Shown here in pieces: positions 33,190-46,473 of a DNA stretch of 64,000 nt (the stretch's first letter is position 1; the number at the start of each line of letters is the position of its first letter). This DNA is from Umbilicaria muhlenbergii. Its lineage: Eukaryota > Ascomycota > Lecanoromycetes > Umbilicariales > Umbilicariaceae. A model generated the notes under the pieces. It did no database searches. It was not told where the DNA came from and was given only the letters and a program-made list of their open reading frames with translations. The stretch lies in the NCBI GenBank assembly GCA_000611775.1, contig KK106986.1, forward strand, positions 372,001 to 436,000. Direction: 5' to 3'. The position numbers and the translations under genes are program-made.

Positions 33190-33998
33190 ACGGAGACGGA
33201 GTTCTGTGGGTGGCAGAGGGGTGACGGAGGAGTGGGATGGTGCGAATTGATACCGGTCTTTGGTTTTGCATCTTGGGGGGTTCGAAGATTGGGTTTACAG
33301 TGGGTGCGAGTCCTCATGCTGTTCTTCGAACGCGTGCGGGTTCCAGGCGTGCTACATCGTATTCGTAAGGTGATGCATATAGGTATTTCAACACCCGTTT
33401 CACGGACACAGATTCGTTGTCCGCTGTGAGGCATGGTAGCGTGACTTTAGTGCTCCTACCGTTTGACTTCCAATGCCGGACCTTGTTGCGTTGCCAGCAC
33501 CGATCATGCAAAATCAACTCCACCGATACGAATGCAGCGCATTGGCCTTTCTGCATCATGCGTGCGTGCATCCAATTCCCTGGAGATCAGTCAAAAGCCT
33601 GGTTGGACCTCTTATCGATCTACCGGGTAGTCATTACCGCGCTTGAGACGTGTTCGGTATACACAAGGAGTTGCGTTGATGTATGCGCTCGGTCACAGTC
33701 TGAGTCCGCCTTCCCGTCTTTGAGAGTATGATCACAGCGCGTAGGCTACATCATGCGGCGAGGAGGACCGGCTGGTGTGGAACGGCTTTCATACAGAGTG
33801 TTCCCATTGACCAAAGCCGACTTCCTGCATCCTACACGTGCATAATCTCATCGGAGTAGAGATCTTGCCTCCACAGACATCCAAACCCTAAACTCTACTT
33901 CATGCAAGCACCACACGGCATGCAATCACCACCACACACGGCCACACCCCCTTTCTCTTCTTCTTCCCCTCTACCCCCAATCACACTTCCCGCAACAA
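33190..33998. other. Convergent intergenic region between glnA and erv1
   Basis: About 800 bases between two stop codons. Short frames on both strands look like chance. Nothing else is seen. Confidence 0.5.
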
Positions 33999-34732
33999 TC
34001 AACCACACCTCCCATCCCCCCACCCATCCCTCCACCGCTCCCTCCATCTCGCACAATCAAATTCGCCCTTCCCCAGTTTCCGATTCACCTCGTTATGCGC
34101 CTCACACATCCACCTGCCCAACCCCTCTCTACCCTCCACTCTCGGCTCATTCCCTTTCGTCGTCATCCAGGCGCGGAAATCGTCCGCGCAGACCCAGCAG
34201 GGGTACAGCTTCGAGAATAAGTTGAGGAATTGGAGCATTTCGTTTTGCTGGGTGGGCGTTGCGCGGGAGGGGTAGGAGGCGGAGATGGTGTGCAGGAGCG
34301 TCCAGGTGCTCCGGCCGAGAGTGTCGACGTCGGGGGGGCAGTCGTCGGGGGGTGATGGAGTTGCGGCGGTGGGTTTAGGGGGGGATGTGGAGGAGGTGCC
34401 GACTTTTTGTTTGGTCAGGGCAGCCCAGTCGGCGAAGGAGGTGCAGGAGCGGCAGCTACATCATAAGGTCTCTGTCAGCTTCATCCCCAAATCAGCGAGT
34501 TTCTCGTCCGTAGAACATACGGTTTGCCATCCTTGCCCAACACGACGCCCTTGGGGAATTTCTTCGGCGCGTCCCCACTATTCACCTGCTCTCCGTCCTG
34601 CTCCGGGGCCTCTGAGCCCTTCTTCGCTGCTTCCGCAAAGATCTTTTCCATCGCCTCGTCGTCGCCATCGATCCCGTCACGTAAGTCCCGTATATAAAGA
34701 TTCCCAGAGGCTTGACTAATGCGCCGGAACAT
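33999..34732 (-). CDS. erv1: Erv1-type FAD-linked sulfhydryl oxidase (ALR), 222 aa
   Basis: There are two exons, 34732-34521 and 34455-33999, with a 65-bp intron at 34456-34520. The sum is 223 codons. The join restores KDGKPCRSCTSF, the N-terminal CxxC shuttle of Erv1. The Erv/ALR fold follows: CPPDVDTLGRSTWTLLHT, then the FAD-proximal redox pair YPCWVCADDF, then CEAHNEVNRKLGK and FDC...W. The Erv1 type is favoured over Erv2 by the shuttle CxxC, by CPPDVDTLGRSTW and by the absence of a signal anchor. It works with Mia40 in the mitochondrial intermembrane space to oxidise imported proteins. Yeast Erv1 is also linked to cytosolic Fe-S protein maturation and heme biology. The first ATG (34732) is used. 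Its gene starts 123 bases from the divergent uroporphyrinogen-III synthase start. Confidence 0.93.
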
Positions 34733-34855
34733 CCCGATTTCAGCCCTACAGCCCTATATACTCTTATCTCCGTCATCGACTATGTAGGAAACTCGGGGGA
34801 AGCTCAAGGCAAACTCAAGGGAAAGTGGCCGCCCCTCAACAACCATGCTACCACG
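34733..34855. promoter_or_regulatory. Short divergent promoter, erv1 / uroporphyrinogen-III synthase
   Basis: Only 123 bases separate the two chosen start codons. An upstream in-frame ATG at 34712 would make the plus-strand gene overlap erv1, and its extra 48 residues do not look like part of the enzyme. Both transcripts probably share this promoter. No specific element is identified. Confidence 0.5.
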
Positions 34856-35971
34856 ATGACCAGCCCAGCAGCAGCTGGCTTGCCCTCCTCGCCAGACTCC
34901 GCAAGCACCAGCATCCCCGTCCTCCTCCTCAAAACCCGCTCCACGCCCACCGACGGCTACGAAGAATACTTCTGCTCGCAACCCCCTTTCCAACCCGTCT
35001 TCATCCCCGTCCTGCAACACGTGCACAACGCCTCCGCCCTCGCTCACATCGCCACCCTCCTCCGCAATGGCTCCTTCGCCCCACCCAATTCCACTTCTCC
35101 TCCCCCTTTGTCCGCCCCTGCCTCACCAACAACAGCGAATCCGAAATACGGCGGTCTAATCTTCACCTCCCACCGCGCCGTCGAAGCCTTCGCCCGCGTC
35201 CTCGCCTCCCTCTCCCCCTCCCCTTCGCCCCCCCAATCTTCCCCCCCACCCGGCCCCCTCGCCACCCTCGCCCTCCCCCTCTACACCGTCGGCCCCGCCA
35301 CCGCCCGCGCCCTAACCTCCCTCCGCACCACCCACCTCCCCGGCTGCAGCGTCGAGGGCGCCGAGACGGGGAACGGCGAGGCCCTAGCGCACTACATCCT
35401 GCGCAACTATCCCCGGCCCTCCGGTAGCGACAGCGCCGAGGAGCGCCTCCCCCTGCTCTTCCTAGTCGGCGAACAGCGTCGCGACATCATCCCGCGCACG
35501 CTGCAATCCCCACTCCTGCCCACGGACCAGCAGATCGGCGTGGATGAAGTCGTCGTGTATGAGACGGGGGTGATGACGTCCTTTGCCGAGGATTTCCGGG
35601 TGGAGTTGGCGAGAACGATGGTGCCGGAGCGGGAGGAGGGGGAGGGGCGGAAGGGGTGTAGGTGGGTGGTGGTGTTTAGCCCGACGGGGTGCGAGGGGAT
35701 GTTAAGGGAGTTGGGGTGGATGGAGCCGGGGACGGGGAGGGTGGTGGGGAGGGAGGAGAGGGAGGGCGAGGGGGAGGGGGAAGAGGGAGATGGGGACGAG
35801 GGAGAGAAGAAGAGGAGGATGAAGACATATGTCGCGTGTATAGGGCCCACGACTCGGGATTATTTGATGAGGGAGTTTGGATTCGAAGTGGATGTTTGTG
35901 CGGAGGAGCCGAGTCCGAAGGGGGTGGGCAGGGGGATTGAGAGGTTCATGCGGGAGAAGGGGCTGTTGTGA
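34856..35971 (+). CDS. hem4: Uroporphyrinogen-III synthase (HEM4 family), 371 aa
   Basis: A single exon. The start at 34856 (MTSPAAAGLPSS) directly precedes the first domain strand (IPVLLLKTRSTPTDGYEEYF). Family features are LIFTSHRAVEAFARVL, LPLYTVGPATARAL, LPLLFLVGEQRRDIIPRTL, DEVVVYETGV, VVFSPTGCEGML and YVACIGPTTRDYL. These belong to the two-lobed HemD/HEM4 fold, which closes hydroxymethylbilane to uroporphyrinogen III in cytosolic heme synthesis. It is longer than yeast Hem4 (about 275 aa) because of two low-complexity inserts, Ser/Pro in the first half and Glu/Gly/Asp-rich near residues 320-340. Both are typical loop insertions in filamentous fungi. It is transcribed divergently from erv1 and converges with the MAP kinase gene. 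Confidence 0.9.
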   Translation: MTSPAAAGLPSSPDSASTSIPVLLLKTRSTPTDGYEEYFCSQPPFQPVFIPVLQHVHNASALAHIATLLRNGSFAPPNSTSPPPLSAPASPTTANPKYGGLIFTSHRAVEAFARVLASLSPSPSPPQSSPPPGPLATLALPLYTVGPATARALTSLRTTHLPGCSVEGAETGNGEALAHYILRNYPRPSGSDSAEERLPLLFLVGEQRRDIIPRTLQSPLLPTDQQIGVDEVVVYETGVMTSFAEDFRVELARTMVPEREEGEGRKGCRWVVVFSPTGCEGMLRELGWMEPGTGRVVGREEREGEGEGEEGDGDEGEKKRRMKTYVACIGPTTRDYLMREFGFEVDVCAEEPSPKGVGRGIERFMREKGLL

Positions 35972-36378
35972 TGGAATCATCAAAGCCTCCGAAGGTTAGA
36001 AGCTACCCTAATGTCTCATGCATATTACAAAGGTCCAGCACAAGGCAATTTATCGAATGAAGACTTTCTAATCTCCCTCTAGTCAAGCTACTCGTGCGCC
36101 AGAGCGACAGCTACATCATGATCTCATGTAAAGCACCCGTCGTACAAGGTGCCACTGCGAGAAAAGCGCATACGCACCAATGCTGATGCAAGAAAAAAAG
36201 CCCGCTTACATTTGCACACCAACACGCTTTCAGCACCGGTTCGCATGTTTGAAGAAGATAAAGAAGCAGATTTTCCAGTTCGTATCCAGCCGATTGAAAC
36301 TCGAGCAATTCTTGCCATTGGAAATGATGCCCCGTACACCTGTCAATTTTTACTCTCTTTACCTCGACAGACAGACTT
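35972..36378. other. Convergent intergenic region between hem4 and the MAP kinase
   Basis: About 400 bases between stop codons. No gene is seen. Confidence 0.5.
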
Positions 36379-37678
<1,300 letters not shown>

Positions 37679-39739
37679 GTTGTAAGATTAGATGGTCGAA
37701 ATTTGTCTAAAAGCGCTAAAGAAGAGAGATGCTTGATATTTTATTCGAATTGAGGAAGTAGTTGTTGCTGTCGTTGAGATTGGAAGTTTGGGAAGAAGAT
37801 GTGGATTGAAGAAGAAGAATTGAGGTGGAGGTGGAAATTGCAGAAGATGAAGAGTCTGTGTCTGCCTGCAAGTCTCGAAGTATTCGTATTGAAGTAGCAG
37901 ACTATTGCGGTCGCAATCAGCTATTGTTGGCTATCGACAATGGACGACAGTTTCAAGTTGGAGACGGACAATAGACAACGAAGAAAAACGAGGGGGCTGG
38001 GACTTGAGATATGTAGAATGCAAGGACAATAATGGGGGCAATCTCAATTTCGAAGCTGGACACCGGTCGCCGCTCGTGTGAATGGTCCCACCAGCTGGTA
38101 GCGCACATGCAGATATAATATCACCACCTTAAGGTAGGGCAATAGTGTGTCCTGTTCCAGTCCAGGGCACCAAGCGAATAGGGCAAGCGTTCTCATCCAC
38201 TCCACCAATCCCTTCCACACAACGTAATGAGTTCGGATGAGACATCCAATATGACGGCAAATGGACATCCATCTGTGCCAGTTCCCGCTCAAACAAAGGG
38301 TGCTGGGCGACTAACCTCGATATGTCCCCAGCGGATCCAGCTATAGAAGCGTAATGTCCACCAAGCAGCCACCGCCGACGCAGGAAAGTATACTGAGAAG
38401 CCTCCGTCCTATCCTCCACACGCGTCCAGCAGCTGGAAGGTTGATGTAGGCTGTTCAGCGCGACCGCGGGAACTTGGGTGAGACAGCCTTGATGATTGAA
38501 CAGCGACTTTCTTTGTTTCCGGATTCGGTGGTCTCAACGGAGCGACTGTCACAACCGTGGTGCCCTTGCCCCGTCTGTGGATCCGTCACTTGTGCGTCTG
38601 GCCAGAGTGTCTTGGTACGAGTATGCCGAGTTCGTCGCAGCTTGTTATCCCAAGGACGGTTTCGCCAGGTGTAAAGGTTGGCTTAAGGCACCTGCTGTAG
38701 AGTACTGACCCCTCATGTCAGTGAATTCCCTCCTGGAGGTACGAGTCTCGTTCAACGCATTCACTGTGTGAGAGGGCAGTTGCGGCCTGCACTGGGGCCT
38801 AGGGCTTGAATGTTGCTTACGTCTTCTTGCCTCTGCTGCCTAGTACATTCGGGGGGAGGTTCATCAAAAGAGTGTTGGAAACGCTAGAGGATCAATGCGG
38901 GCAACAGCGAGCATGGTCATACACGAAGCTTCAGCTCTGTCGCGGAAGTGTCACACTCTGTCTTTACTGAAGGCCACGGTGCGACGTGAGGGGCTTGGAG
39001 GTCGGCGTTTACCTTCCTATTGGCGTTTGTCGCAGGGAGCTAATAGTGGGGAAGGTCCGAGACAGACAATTAGATGCATGAGACGCTCTAGTTCTCTTTA
39101 TAACCGCCGAGCTCACGCCTTCCGTGCTCTCGACTTCTCAATCAAATCTCGAGGCGCAGTTCTAGGAGTACCCAGGCAAGTCTCACCCCTTGCAATTCCA
39201 GATGGATGTTTCAAACCAGCTTTGTTCTTCCGAGCCTGTGCTGGTTGGCTACCTCGATGGTTATGCTGCATGATTTGATCGACCCGTCGCCCGTCGCCCT
39301 GAATGATGCTCACTTGCGGCAGGCTACGGCAGCCTTGGCGGCGTACCGAAGGCTTCCCTTAGCGACCAGGCACCTGGCACTCCAGGGGAACAAAGAGCCA
39401 CAGGCCACCCTTATTTGACATACAACACTACCTATCCACGGTATCTCATTGGGCTTCAGGACAAAGGCATCCCATAACAATATGTAGACAAGTCTGGAGA
39501 CCCGTCCATTTCCTCGATACTAGCTAAATGATTCTTGATGATTCTCGAGTTCCTTAGATGCCATGGCCTTGTTACACCGCCCTAACAGCTTACCTTAGGC
39601 AGAAACTATAATTGAGTCTTCCCAGCTTCTTTCTAGAAGACGTTCTACTTTAGCCACTGGGCACACTGTCATCCGCCACAAGGGACCCCCATCTAACCAT
39701 GCCACATCGCAGGAACCGCAGCGCTAACCGTACTAATCA
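37679..39739. other. Intergenic upstream of the MAP kinase
   Basis: About 2.1 kb. The first 350 bases are purine/T-rich and probably the kinase gene's leader and promoter. Frames up to 127 codons beyond that resemble nothing known. No repeat or RNA gene is seen. Confidence 0.45.
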
Positions 39740-42729
39740 TTATTGCACCACCTATCCGGTCAGGTCAGCAATGCACGTCATCCTCTTGCTGGACTGGTCT
39801 TACCTTCTCCCTCATGGTGCCCAACCATTGCTTCAAGCTCACCCCCTGGTCTGCCCGGTCCTCTACCAGCATCGTCTGGGCCCATAACCTAATCCCCGGC
39901 TCGCCATCTTCCCGCACAACGTAAAGATGAGGTACGATGATACTGCCCACGCCTCTTGCCCGGTGATCTCGACTCTTCTCTATCACGGCTCTGACCCGCT
40001 CGTTGAAATCATTCTCAAGCGTTGGTAGAGTCTGCTTGCCAACCTTGACCTGCGTCTTGTCCGGTACGCCGAAGACGTCTTCGACCAGTTGCGGAACAGC
40101 ATCACGGCCGAGCCACAGGAATTGGGTCTGGCCATCGTCGATGAGATAGAGACCGTAGGGTACCAGACTCGCCGAAGAAAGGTTGATTGGTGGTGGCAAG
40201 ACGATTTCTCCAGTATTCTCATCGGAGAGACCGGCCTGGTCAGGCATGTCGTGCAACGAATACATCTTCGGGTAGATATACTGTATCAACAATGGAAGCG
40301 GTAGTGTGGATAGGAGGCAAAGAGCGGCGGAGCGCATATCGCTGGGTATCTGAGCTGACTTTCGGAGGCCGATCTGGTCCAATTTAGTTTTAAATTCGGC
40401 GCGTAACTTGGCACTTGCTGCAACTTACATTCTTCATTAATCCCAGAAACAAGACCGGAAGACATCTAAGGTTGGCCGGGAACTGAATACCACCTCCGCC
40501 CATGTTTCCTGCAGCGAGTTCCTTTCGATATGTTTGCAAAAGCTCGACTAGCTTAGCTTGCAAGGCATCTCGAGCGGGCTCGAGGCCGCTTCCCAAGGCA
40601 CGCTCGACAGCTTTGTGGCTAAAGAATGTCGCGATGGCTGCTTGGTCTGCCGAAGCATACACGTCTGCCAATGTTTGTGTAGTCGGTAGCGCTAAAGTCA
40701 TGACTCTTATCCTTCTCTCCCCGTTGCAGGTGGTGTGAAGTACGGCTGCTTGCATACATACAACACCCTTTGTCAATGATTCGTCTATTGCAACTTCAAC
40801 AACATAGCTTTGGTCTCGGGGAAAAGCAGGGAAAGCACAAAGATCCGAGCTACGGTTGAAAAAGTTACCGTAAAACGTGCTCATCCGGAGACCAGTGGTT
40901 GCTCTGACACGAAGGACTGCTTCGAGTCCAATCTCAGCTGAGAGATAATCTGAGAATTCCCGAGCAAATTTGATCGCGTCTTCGCTACGTGCTGCGTTCC
41001 ACCCAGGATAGAAGTATGTCTGGCCTCCAGTATATCTCGGAAGATTGCTCAGCGATGCAACGTCCTGATATTGGGACGAGAAAAGAAACATGTCTATCGA
41101 AACCTGGTTCTTCGAGCACTCAACAGCAAAGCTCTTGTAGAAGCCATTTCCGGTCTGCAGGAGACTACTCTCTTTGCTGGTTCCCAGTATTTTCTTGTCC
41201 TCTCTCATGTCGAGTTTGCCCTGTCCTATGTTCGGGAGGGTCGCTGTGAGTACGGTAATCTTACCCCCGACCGGAGCAATGAGCTTGTGACCAGCCCGTA
41301 GAGCAGCACCCATGCAAGAGCTACCATTTTGCGTGTTCTGAAACATTGATTGAAGCTTCCCAAGGAAATTCTCGATATTTTCTCGGCACTCGGACAGCGT
41401 CACTAACAAGTCTCCTGGAGTGGGTAGGAAGGGCTCATCAAGGTCACTGACGACTAGCATACTGGTCTCTCCACTCTCCGCTCCATCACGTGGGATAGAG
41501 AAGTAATGCAAAGCAGAATCCGCAGCCATGAATCCAAGCCTGGTGCGCCTATCGGCATTAGGGATACGATCCAAGCTCTCAAGAATGCACCGGGCGCTAG
41601 TAGCAAGTAGGCCGCTTGTTACTGCAGCAAGGCTGACATCAAAAAGGAACAGGTACACCAATGGTTGCGGGGGCCGGACCATATACTCCTGAGGTGCGAT
41701 GAATTCCACTACAGAATAATTCAGCTCAGGTCTTTGCCATCTGTCTACCGACTTTTGTGCTGCTGCGTCCCAATCAAATGCTTGAGGCACCTCATTTGTG
41801 AGATTGCACATGTTGCACCGCCATCGGTGGCCTTGATCCAAGAACGTAGCAAAAGGATTGATATAAGAGCGACATCGCCGGCACCTTGAGATCACCTGGT
41901 CCGGAACCACTGGCACTGGGTCTTCTACGTCGTGCAAAGAACTGTATGGTTGTATGACGAGAGCGAATGGTAGGCGTGACTTTTTGAGTAAAGAATGTGT
42001 AGTGGGCACAGCATTAAGCGTCGACCGAATATATTTTCGGGGGCAATTTGCATGAGGGGATGGTGTAACACTGGACTGCGTTATGTCAGCGTCTGTCAAT
42101 CATCTGGGGCTAAATGTACTTACATTCGCCGGTAGGAGGATCGGCGGCGGTGGCAGGTCGAGTTCTGTAACATTGAATGGCTGATTTAGAAGGTCTGTAG
42201 GATACAGCTGATTGAGGGCAGGGCGGGAAGCCATCGACTGAGGCGAGCCTCCCACTGCCATGTTGCTTATGCTGTGAGTGATCGCATTTACACCTGCTGG
42301 TGCAAGCCCGTGTGCGGGATAGCCCGCCTCAGGCGCCGAGTAGGCACCTACAGAAGCAGGCGGGTGTCCAAAGGTTGGACTCGCCACCGGAGCTGCCGCG
42401 CCATGTTCCCCCCCATAGCCATATGAAGGGTATGCTGCTTGCTGCGGCTGCTGACTATGTCCACCAAAGCCCGCGCCGGGGGGACCACCAGCCTGCTGTT
42501 GCCCTCCTAATGCTGCATTCGCCCCAGCCCCGAAATCGTACGCTTGTCCAGCATATTGACGTTTCCTGCGCGCTGCTGCCGAAGAGGCTGGAGTAGCACC
42601 TTGGACTGGAGATGCCGTTCCGTCATATCCTGGGTGTTGGCCGTTCTCGAATTGTCCTGACTGTTGTGGCCCATTTGGCTGTTGATTTAGATAGCCCTGT
42701 GGCGGATAGCCAGGCTGCGGTGCGGCCAT
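39740..42729 (-). CDS. sec24: Sec24, COPII cargo adaptor, 944 aa
   Basis: Four exons, 42729-42124, 42075-40429, 40373-39804 and 39751-39740, give 945 codons. The introns are 48, 55 and 52 bp. The Met at 42727-42729 ([12 protein letters not shown]) is chosen over one 18 codons upstream because it matches the fungal Sec24 start. The N-terminal 200 residues are Pro/Gln/Gly-rich, with [23 protein letters not shown] split over that region as in other Sec24s. The zinc finger is CRRC at about 267-270 with CNMC at 289-292. The trunk, beta-barrel, helical and gelsolin domains follow ([52 protein letters not shown]-like [14 protein letters not shown]). Sec24 selects cargo for ER-derived COPII vesicles together with Sec23. 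The 12-base last exon (Val-Val-Gln-stop) is inferred from a good donor, a CTGAC branch and an acceptor. Without it the protein ends 13 codons past the donor at 39765. Confidence 0.95.
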
Positions 42730-44107
42730 TGCGTCCGCCGATGAAGTCTGATGCAGCTGGTGCGTCAGGCAATGCTGGTCCACAAGCGCTTCTCAGATCG
42801 CGGCCAATGAGCTATCACAACGAACCGCGCAGGCTCAACGTCGTAGCTTGACAACTCCAGGCTCAAAGATAGATGGTGGTTCAACGGTGCCCTGCGGTCA
42901 ACCCTGCGACAGATGAGGGAGATAGAAGCTGCTTGAGTTGACTTTGCAGCTCCCAGTACAGGGACTAGGAGTCAAACAGGATGCGTGAGTAAATTGATGC
43001 CGCTGGCTTTCTGGAAAGGGCATAAGTGGCCTTGATCATCCCTGCAATATTGCTTAGTCATCTTAAGCTCGGACCCCTCAGCCTTGGCCCTCTAAGGTCA
43101 GAAGGAGACTTGGGGTCATGAACTTCCTCCTCCTAGAGAAATCATTGATCTGTGGGATTGGGTACGAGATCATAGTCTTCTGGCCGTCCATAGTATTCTC
43201 ATCAAGTATTCTGATACATCTTGAACAAGATCTCAGGCCGCTTGCTCCAATCTCGGAGCATCGAGAAGGCGTTTCGTCTGGCGGCAGATTTGGGCTGCGC
43301 ATGATTTCCCGACCTTCTTCCATAACCTAGATCTCAAGGTTTATATATGTTCCCGGCCTACAAGTCATTTGGGCTCGAGAGTGTGCCTCCCAGAGTCGAT
43401 TCAACCGAGTCACAGGTGGTCGGATACCCTGGTGACGATGTTCAGAGTTCTCTTCTTCTCTACCCCTTTCCCCCATACCCTCTCTGCAAGCTTCGGCATG
43501 TAGCCGAGAGCTGGAGGCGAAACTCCCCATGTGAGGTTGCATGCATGCTGTGCGGGTTCAGGCTTGGAGCACGCCGACGCGCAGCATCAGCCGCTGACGT
43601 GCGGTCGTGCGGCGGAAGCCCTGCGTGGTAATCAAGCTCGTTGCTGGCTTCGGTCCTGGTTGCTCATTGGTTATATTGCTTCGCGCGCACTGTATCGGTC
43701 TTCGCGGGAATCCTTCGCTTTGCGACCCCGATCTTGTATGCCGAGATCTATGAGCAGCTGCTGCCACAACGGTGATTTCGCACGGGTTTCTGGCATGTAC
43801 TAATGGTCTCAACGTATGAAGCTTAACTGTCTCCTGGTTCTGAACAGACCGAATGGCCGAACAGACGTCAGAATTCCCCATGTATTGGTTCCGCCGACCC
43901 TGATATGCTTCTATTACATATACTCCCGGCCTTGTCTGTATTCCATGAGGGCGAATAGACTAAGGAATATACAGTTCGTCTGACGGCTTTTCTATATTTC
44001 GTCTACATCAAATCTTCCTCCTTGTTTGTACATAGTCTGAGGACAACCCATTTACATCCTTGGCACGGTTTTTCAACAGCCTTTTTTATCCTTCGCCTAC
44101 AACGGAG
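42730..44107. promoter_or_regulatory. Divergent intergenic region, sec24 / DUF7702 protein
   Basis: About 1.4 kb containing both promoters. No gene or repeat is recognised. Frames up to 107 codons look like chance. Confidence 0.4.
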
Positions 44108-45022
44108 ATGATCGATTACCGCTCACGAGTTTCAATCGCCATAATCGTTCTCTATGTCCCCGTCTTCTTCACTGCCATCTTCCTCGCCACTCGCCACGGT
44201 TTCAGACTCAATGCTGGCTGGATATGCTTGATCGTCTTCGCCGTCATCAAAATGCTCTATTCGTGTTTCCAGTTAGCTACTATTCACCAACCCACGGATG
44301 ACGGTCTTTACATTGGAGCCGCAGTAATGTCTGGTGTTGGGCTTGGGCCTCTTGTCCTGGCAGCCGTTGGCATGTTGATTAGGGTCCGCGACAGCATCCG
44401 CAAGAACTACGAAACCGTGATCGTCGTTATGCATCTTCACCTGATCCAAGTAGTCACCATCGTTGCGGTCATCCTCGCTCTGGCTGGCGGCATCAAGGCT
44501 GGCGAGAATTTCAAACATTCAGGACATTTTACAGTGCTACCACTCACTAAAATCGCCATCAGCCTCTTCGTCGTTGCTTTCGCGGCAGTCCTCACCGTTG
44601 CTGTCTTTACTACATTTAACGTGCCACACATCGAGCGCGGAGAAAGACGCCTTTTACTGGCAATTGTGCTCTCTCTGCCTTTCCTCTTCGTCCGCCTCAT
44701 CTATTCCTGCTATACATCCTTTGCCAACGAGGCGAGGTTTAGCCTGATCAATGGAAGCGTCTCGATAATGCTCGCCATGGGGATCATCCAGGAGTTCGTC
44801 GTCGTGATGATCTACTTGATCACAGGACTCACTCTCCGCGTCATCCTCAAGGAAGAGGAGGCAGCCGAGGACAGAGCGATGAAGTCCAACATAGGAAACC
44901 AGGCCTCGGCGAAGAACCGCTTCCCCCTACTTAGGATGATAGCGGAACAGCGTATGAAAAATCACCAAGCCTGGTATGGTGAAGGCATTGATGACCTTGA
45001 GATGCACGAGCGCTTAACGTAG
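44108..45022 (+). CDS. Seven-TM fungal membrane protein (DUF7702 type), 304 aa
   Basis: A single exon. The first ATG is at 44108 (MIDYRSRVSIAIIVLYVPVFF). Seven hydrophobic segments follow in order: IAIIVLYVPVFFTAIFLA, AGWICLIVFAVIKMLYSCF, YIGAAVMSGVGLGPLVLAAVGML, VVMHLHLIQVVTIVAVILALAG, TKIAISLFVVAFAAVLTVAVF, LLLAIVLSLPFLFVRLIYSCY and SIMLAMGIIQEFVVVMIYLITGL. RHGFRLNAGWICL after TM1 and SGVGLGPL in TM3 are the hallmarks of the fungal DUF7702 family. The cytosolic tail is charged and about 45 residues long. Family members have no assigned function. They look receptor-like in topology, but there is no sequence proof of G-protein coupling. The gene is divergent from sec24. Confidence 0.8.
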   Translation: MIDYRSRVSIAIIVLYVPVFFTAIFLATRHGFRLNAGWICLIVFAVIKMLYSCFQLATIHQPTDDGLYIGAAVMSGVGLGPLVLAAVGMLIRVRDSIRKNYETVIVVMHLHLIQVVTIVAVILALAGGIKAGENFKHSGHFTVLPLTKIAISLFVVAFAAVLTVAVFTTFNVPHIERGERRLLLAIVLSLPFLFVRLIYSCYTSFANEARFSLINGSVSIMLAMGIIQEFVVVMIYLITGLTLRVILKEEEAAEDRAMKSNIGNQASAKNRFPLLRMIAEQRMKNHQAWYGEGIDDLEMHERLT

Positions 45023-46473
45023 CCTCAAGGCGGAGGCAAAGTGTTGGCATACAGCGTTGGGCAGGGGAAGATCAAAAGATGTATATCAGTGAAACATGTG
45101 TATGCCATAGCGTTGGAGCTAAGGGAGTTGATTGGTTTGACTTGGTTGATTGCACGTCAAGGCTATTAGTATATGTACTATCAGAATGATCTTCCGTTCA
45201 TCGCAGCTAGGGCTTGCCACAAGACGATCCCTTCGGTCAAGAGAGATCGAACCAAAACGTAAATTACTCAAGAGGAAGCATAAGGTACTGTAGGCAATCC
45301 GGTGCAGCCGATCAGAGACAGCTGCAGCTGAGGAAAGTGAGCTCATTCACGACATTGATTGGTAGGCGAAGATCTACGAGTATTGGGCACGGCACGATCA
45401 ATCGCCTTGATCAGGCCCTGACATGCACAAAGAAATCGGAAGCATAGATGTGATGACGAAGCAAGGTACGGTGTAGCAATGAGCCAATGGAGAGCATTGG
45501 GCATCTCAGAATACACATACCAGGACAGAGACCCCGATAGGATGTGCCATAGGGCAGATAGCTCTTACCTTACAGACGGCTGCAAAGATGCACCCTCCAC
45601 TTTCCGTCCACCGCTACCAGTGCACCTGCATGTTTCAAGGCCAGCAGTGGCGAATAGAAAGTTTGGGAGGCTTGGGACGTGTTGGCGGCTGGGAGCATGA
45701 GGTTAGCACCGTCACAACGTGGCAGTCGTGACTCGTGGCTACTGATCGGCAGTCGGGGAAAGACGTGGATGACTAACGCCATACAGTCACCCTCGCGAGA
45801 GAAGGCGCACGTCTACGAGTACTGCAAGCCCCTTGCTTCCTCGTGTTCGTGCGACCCCGTCAGCGATCTCATTAGTCTCGTTAGTATGCCGAGGACCCGA
45901 TGGACCGGTTCAAAGAAGCTTCGATACTTGACATCAAGCCTATCAGGTGGAAAGCATCCTTCGGCGGCGATGTCTACCAAGTAACGTTACTCGTACGGCC
46001 TCCTCAGCCATACCTTGAACCCGTCTTCCAAATCATCCCACTTATCGTGTGCTACAGTCAGCGTCGGAATCAGCTTCGAGCGGTTCCCAAATTACCACCC
46101 TCTACCACGCAATGGCGCTCAAATTATCTGTCATGATCAACCCCTCTCAAGCAATATCGCGGAGCATCAGTGGCTTCCCGGCTGTTGGATTTGATATCTG
46201 CTTACGACTGTGCCTCAAGCTGAACGTCGAAGCTCTCTAGCTTCAGGCCATTACGTCGTCACTCTTCATGGTTGTCGGATGGATCGTCGTTCTTCTATCT
46301 GTGTCTATGCCTTCATAAAGTCCAAATCTACTCCTCCCGCTTTCTGTACGCTGAGGTCTTCATCTGGGGAGCATTTTGCAAATACAGGTACTCCCTTGGG
46401 GCAACTGCCAATCACAAACCACACTGCTGGTAACAACTACCGAACTAGGCTCTCGCGATAGGATAAGGCAATC
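45023..46473. other. Intergenic upstream of the Zn2Cys6 gene
   Basis: About 1.45 kb with only short unrecognised frames (up to 101 codons). No repeat or RNA gene is seen. Confidence 0.45.

Noticed and set aside
34712-34855. Upstream start for uroporphyrinogen-III synthase
   Set aside because: It would overlap the erv1 start codon and adds 48 residues without enzyme-like sequence.
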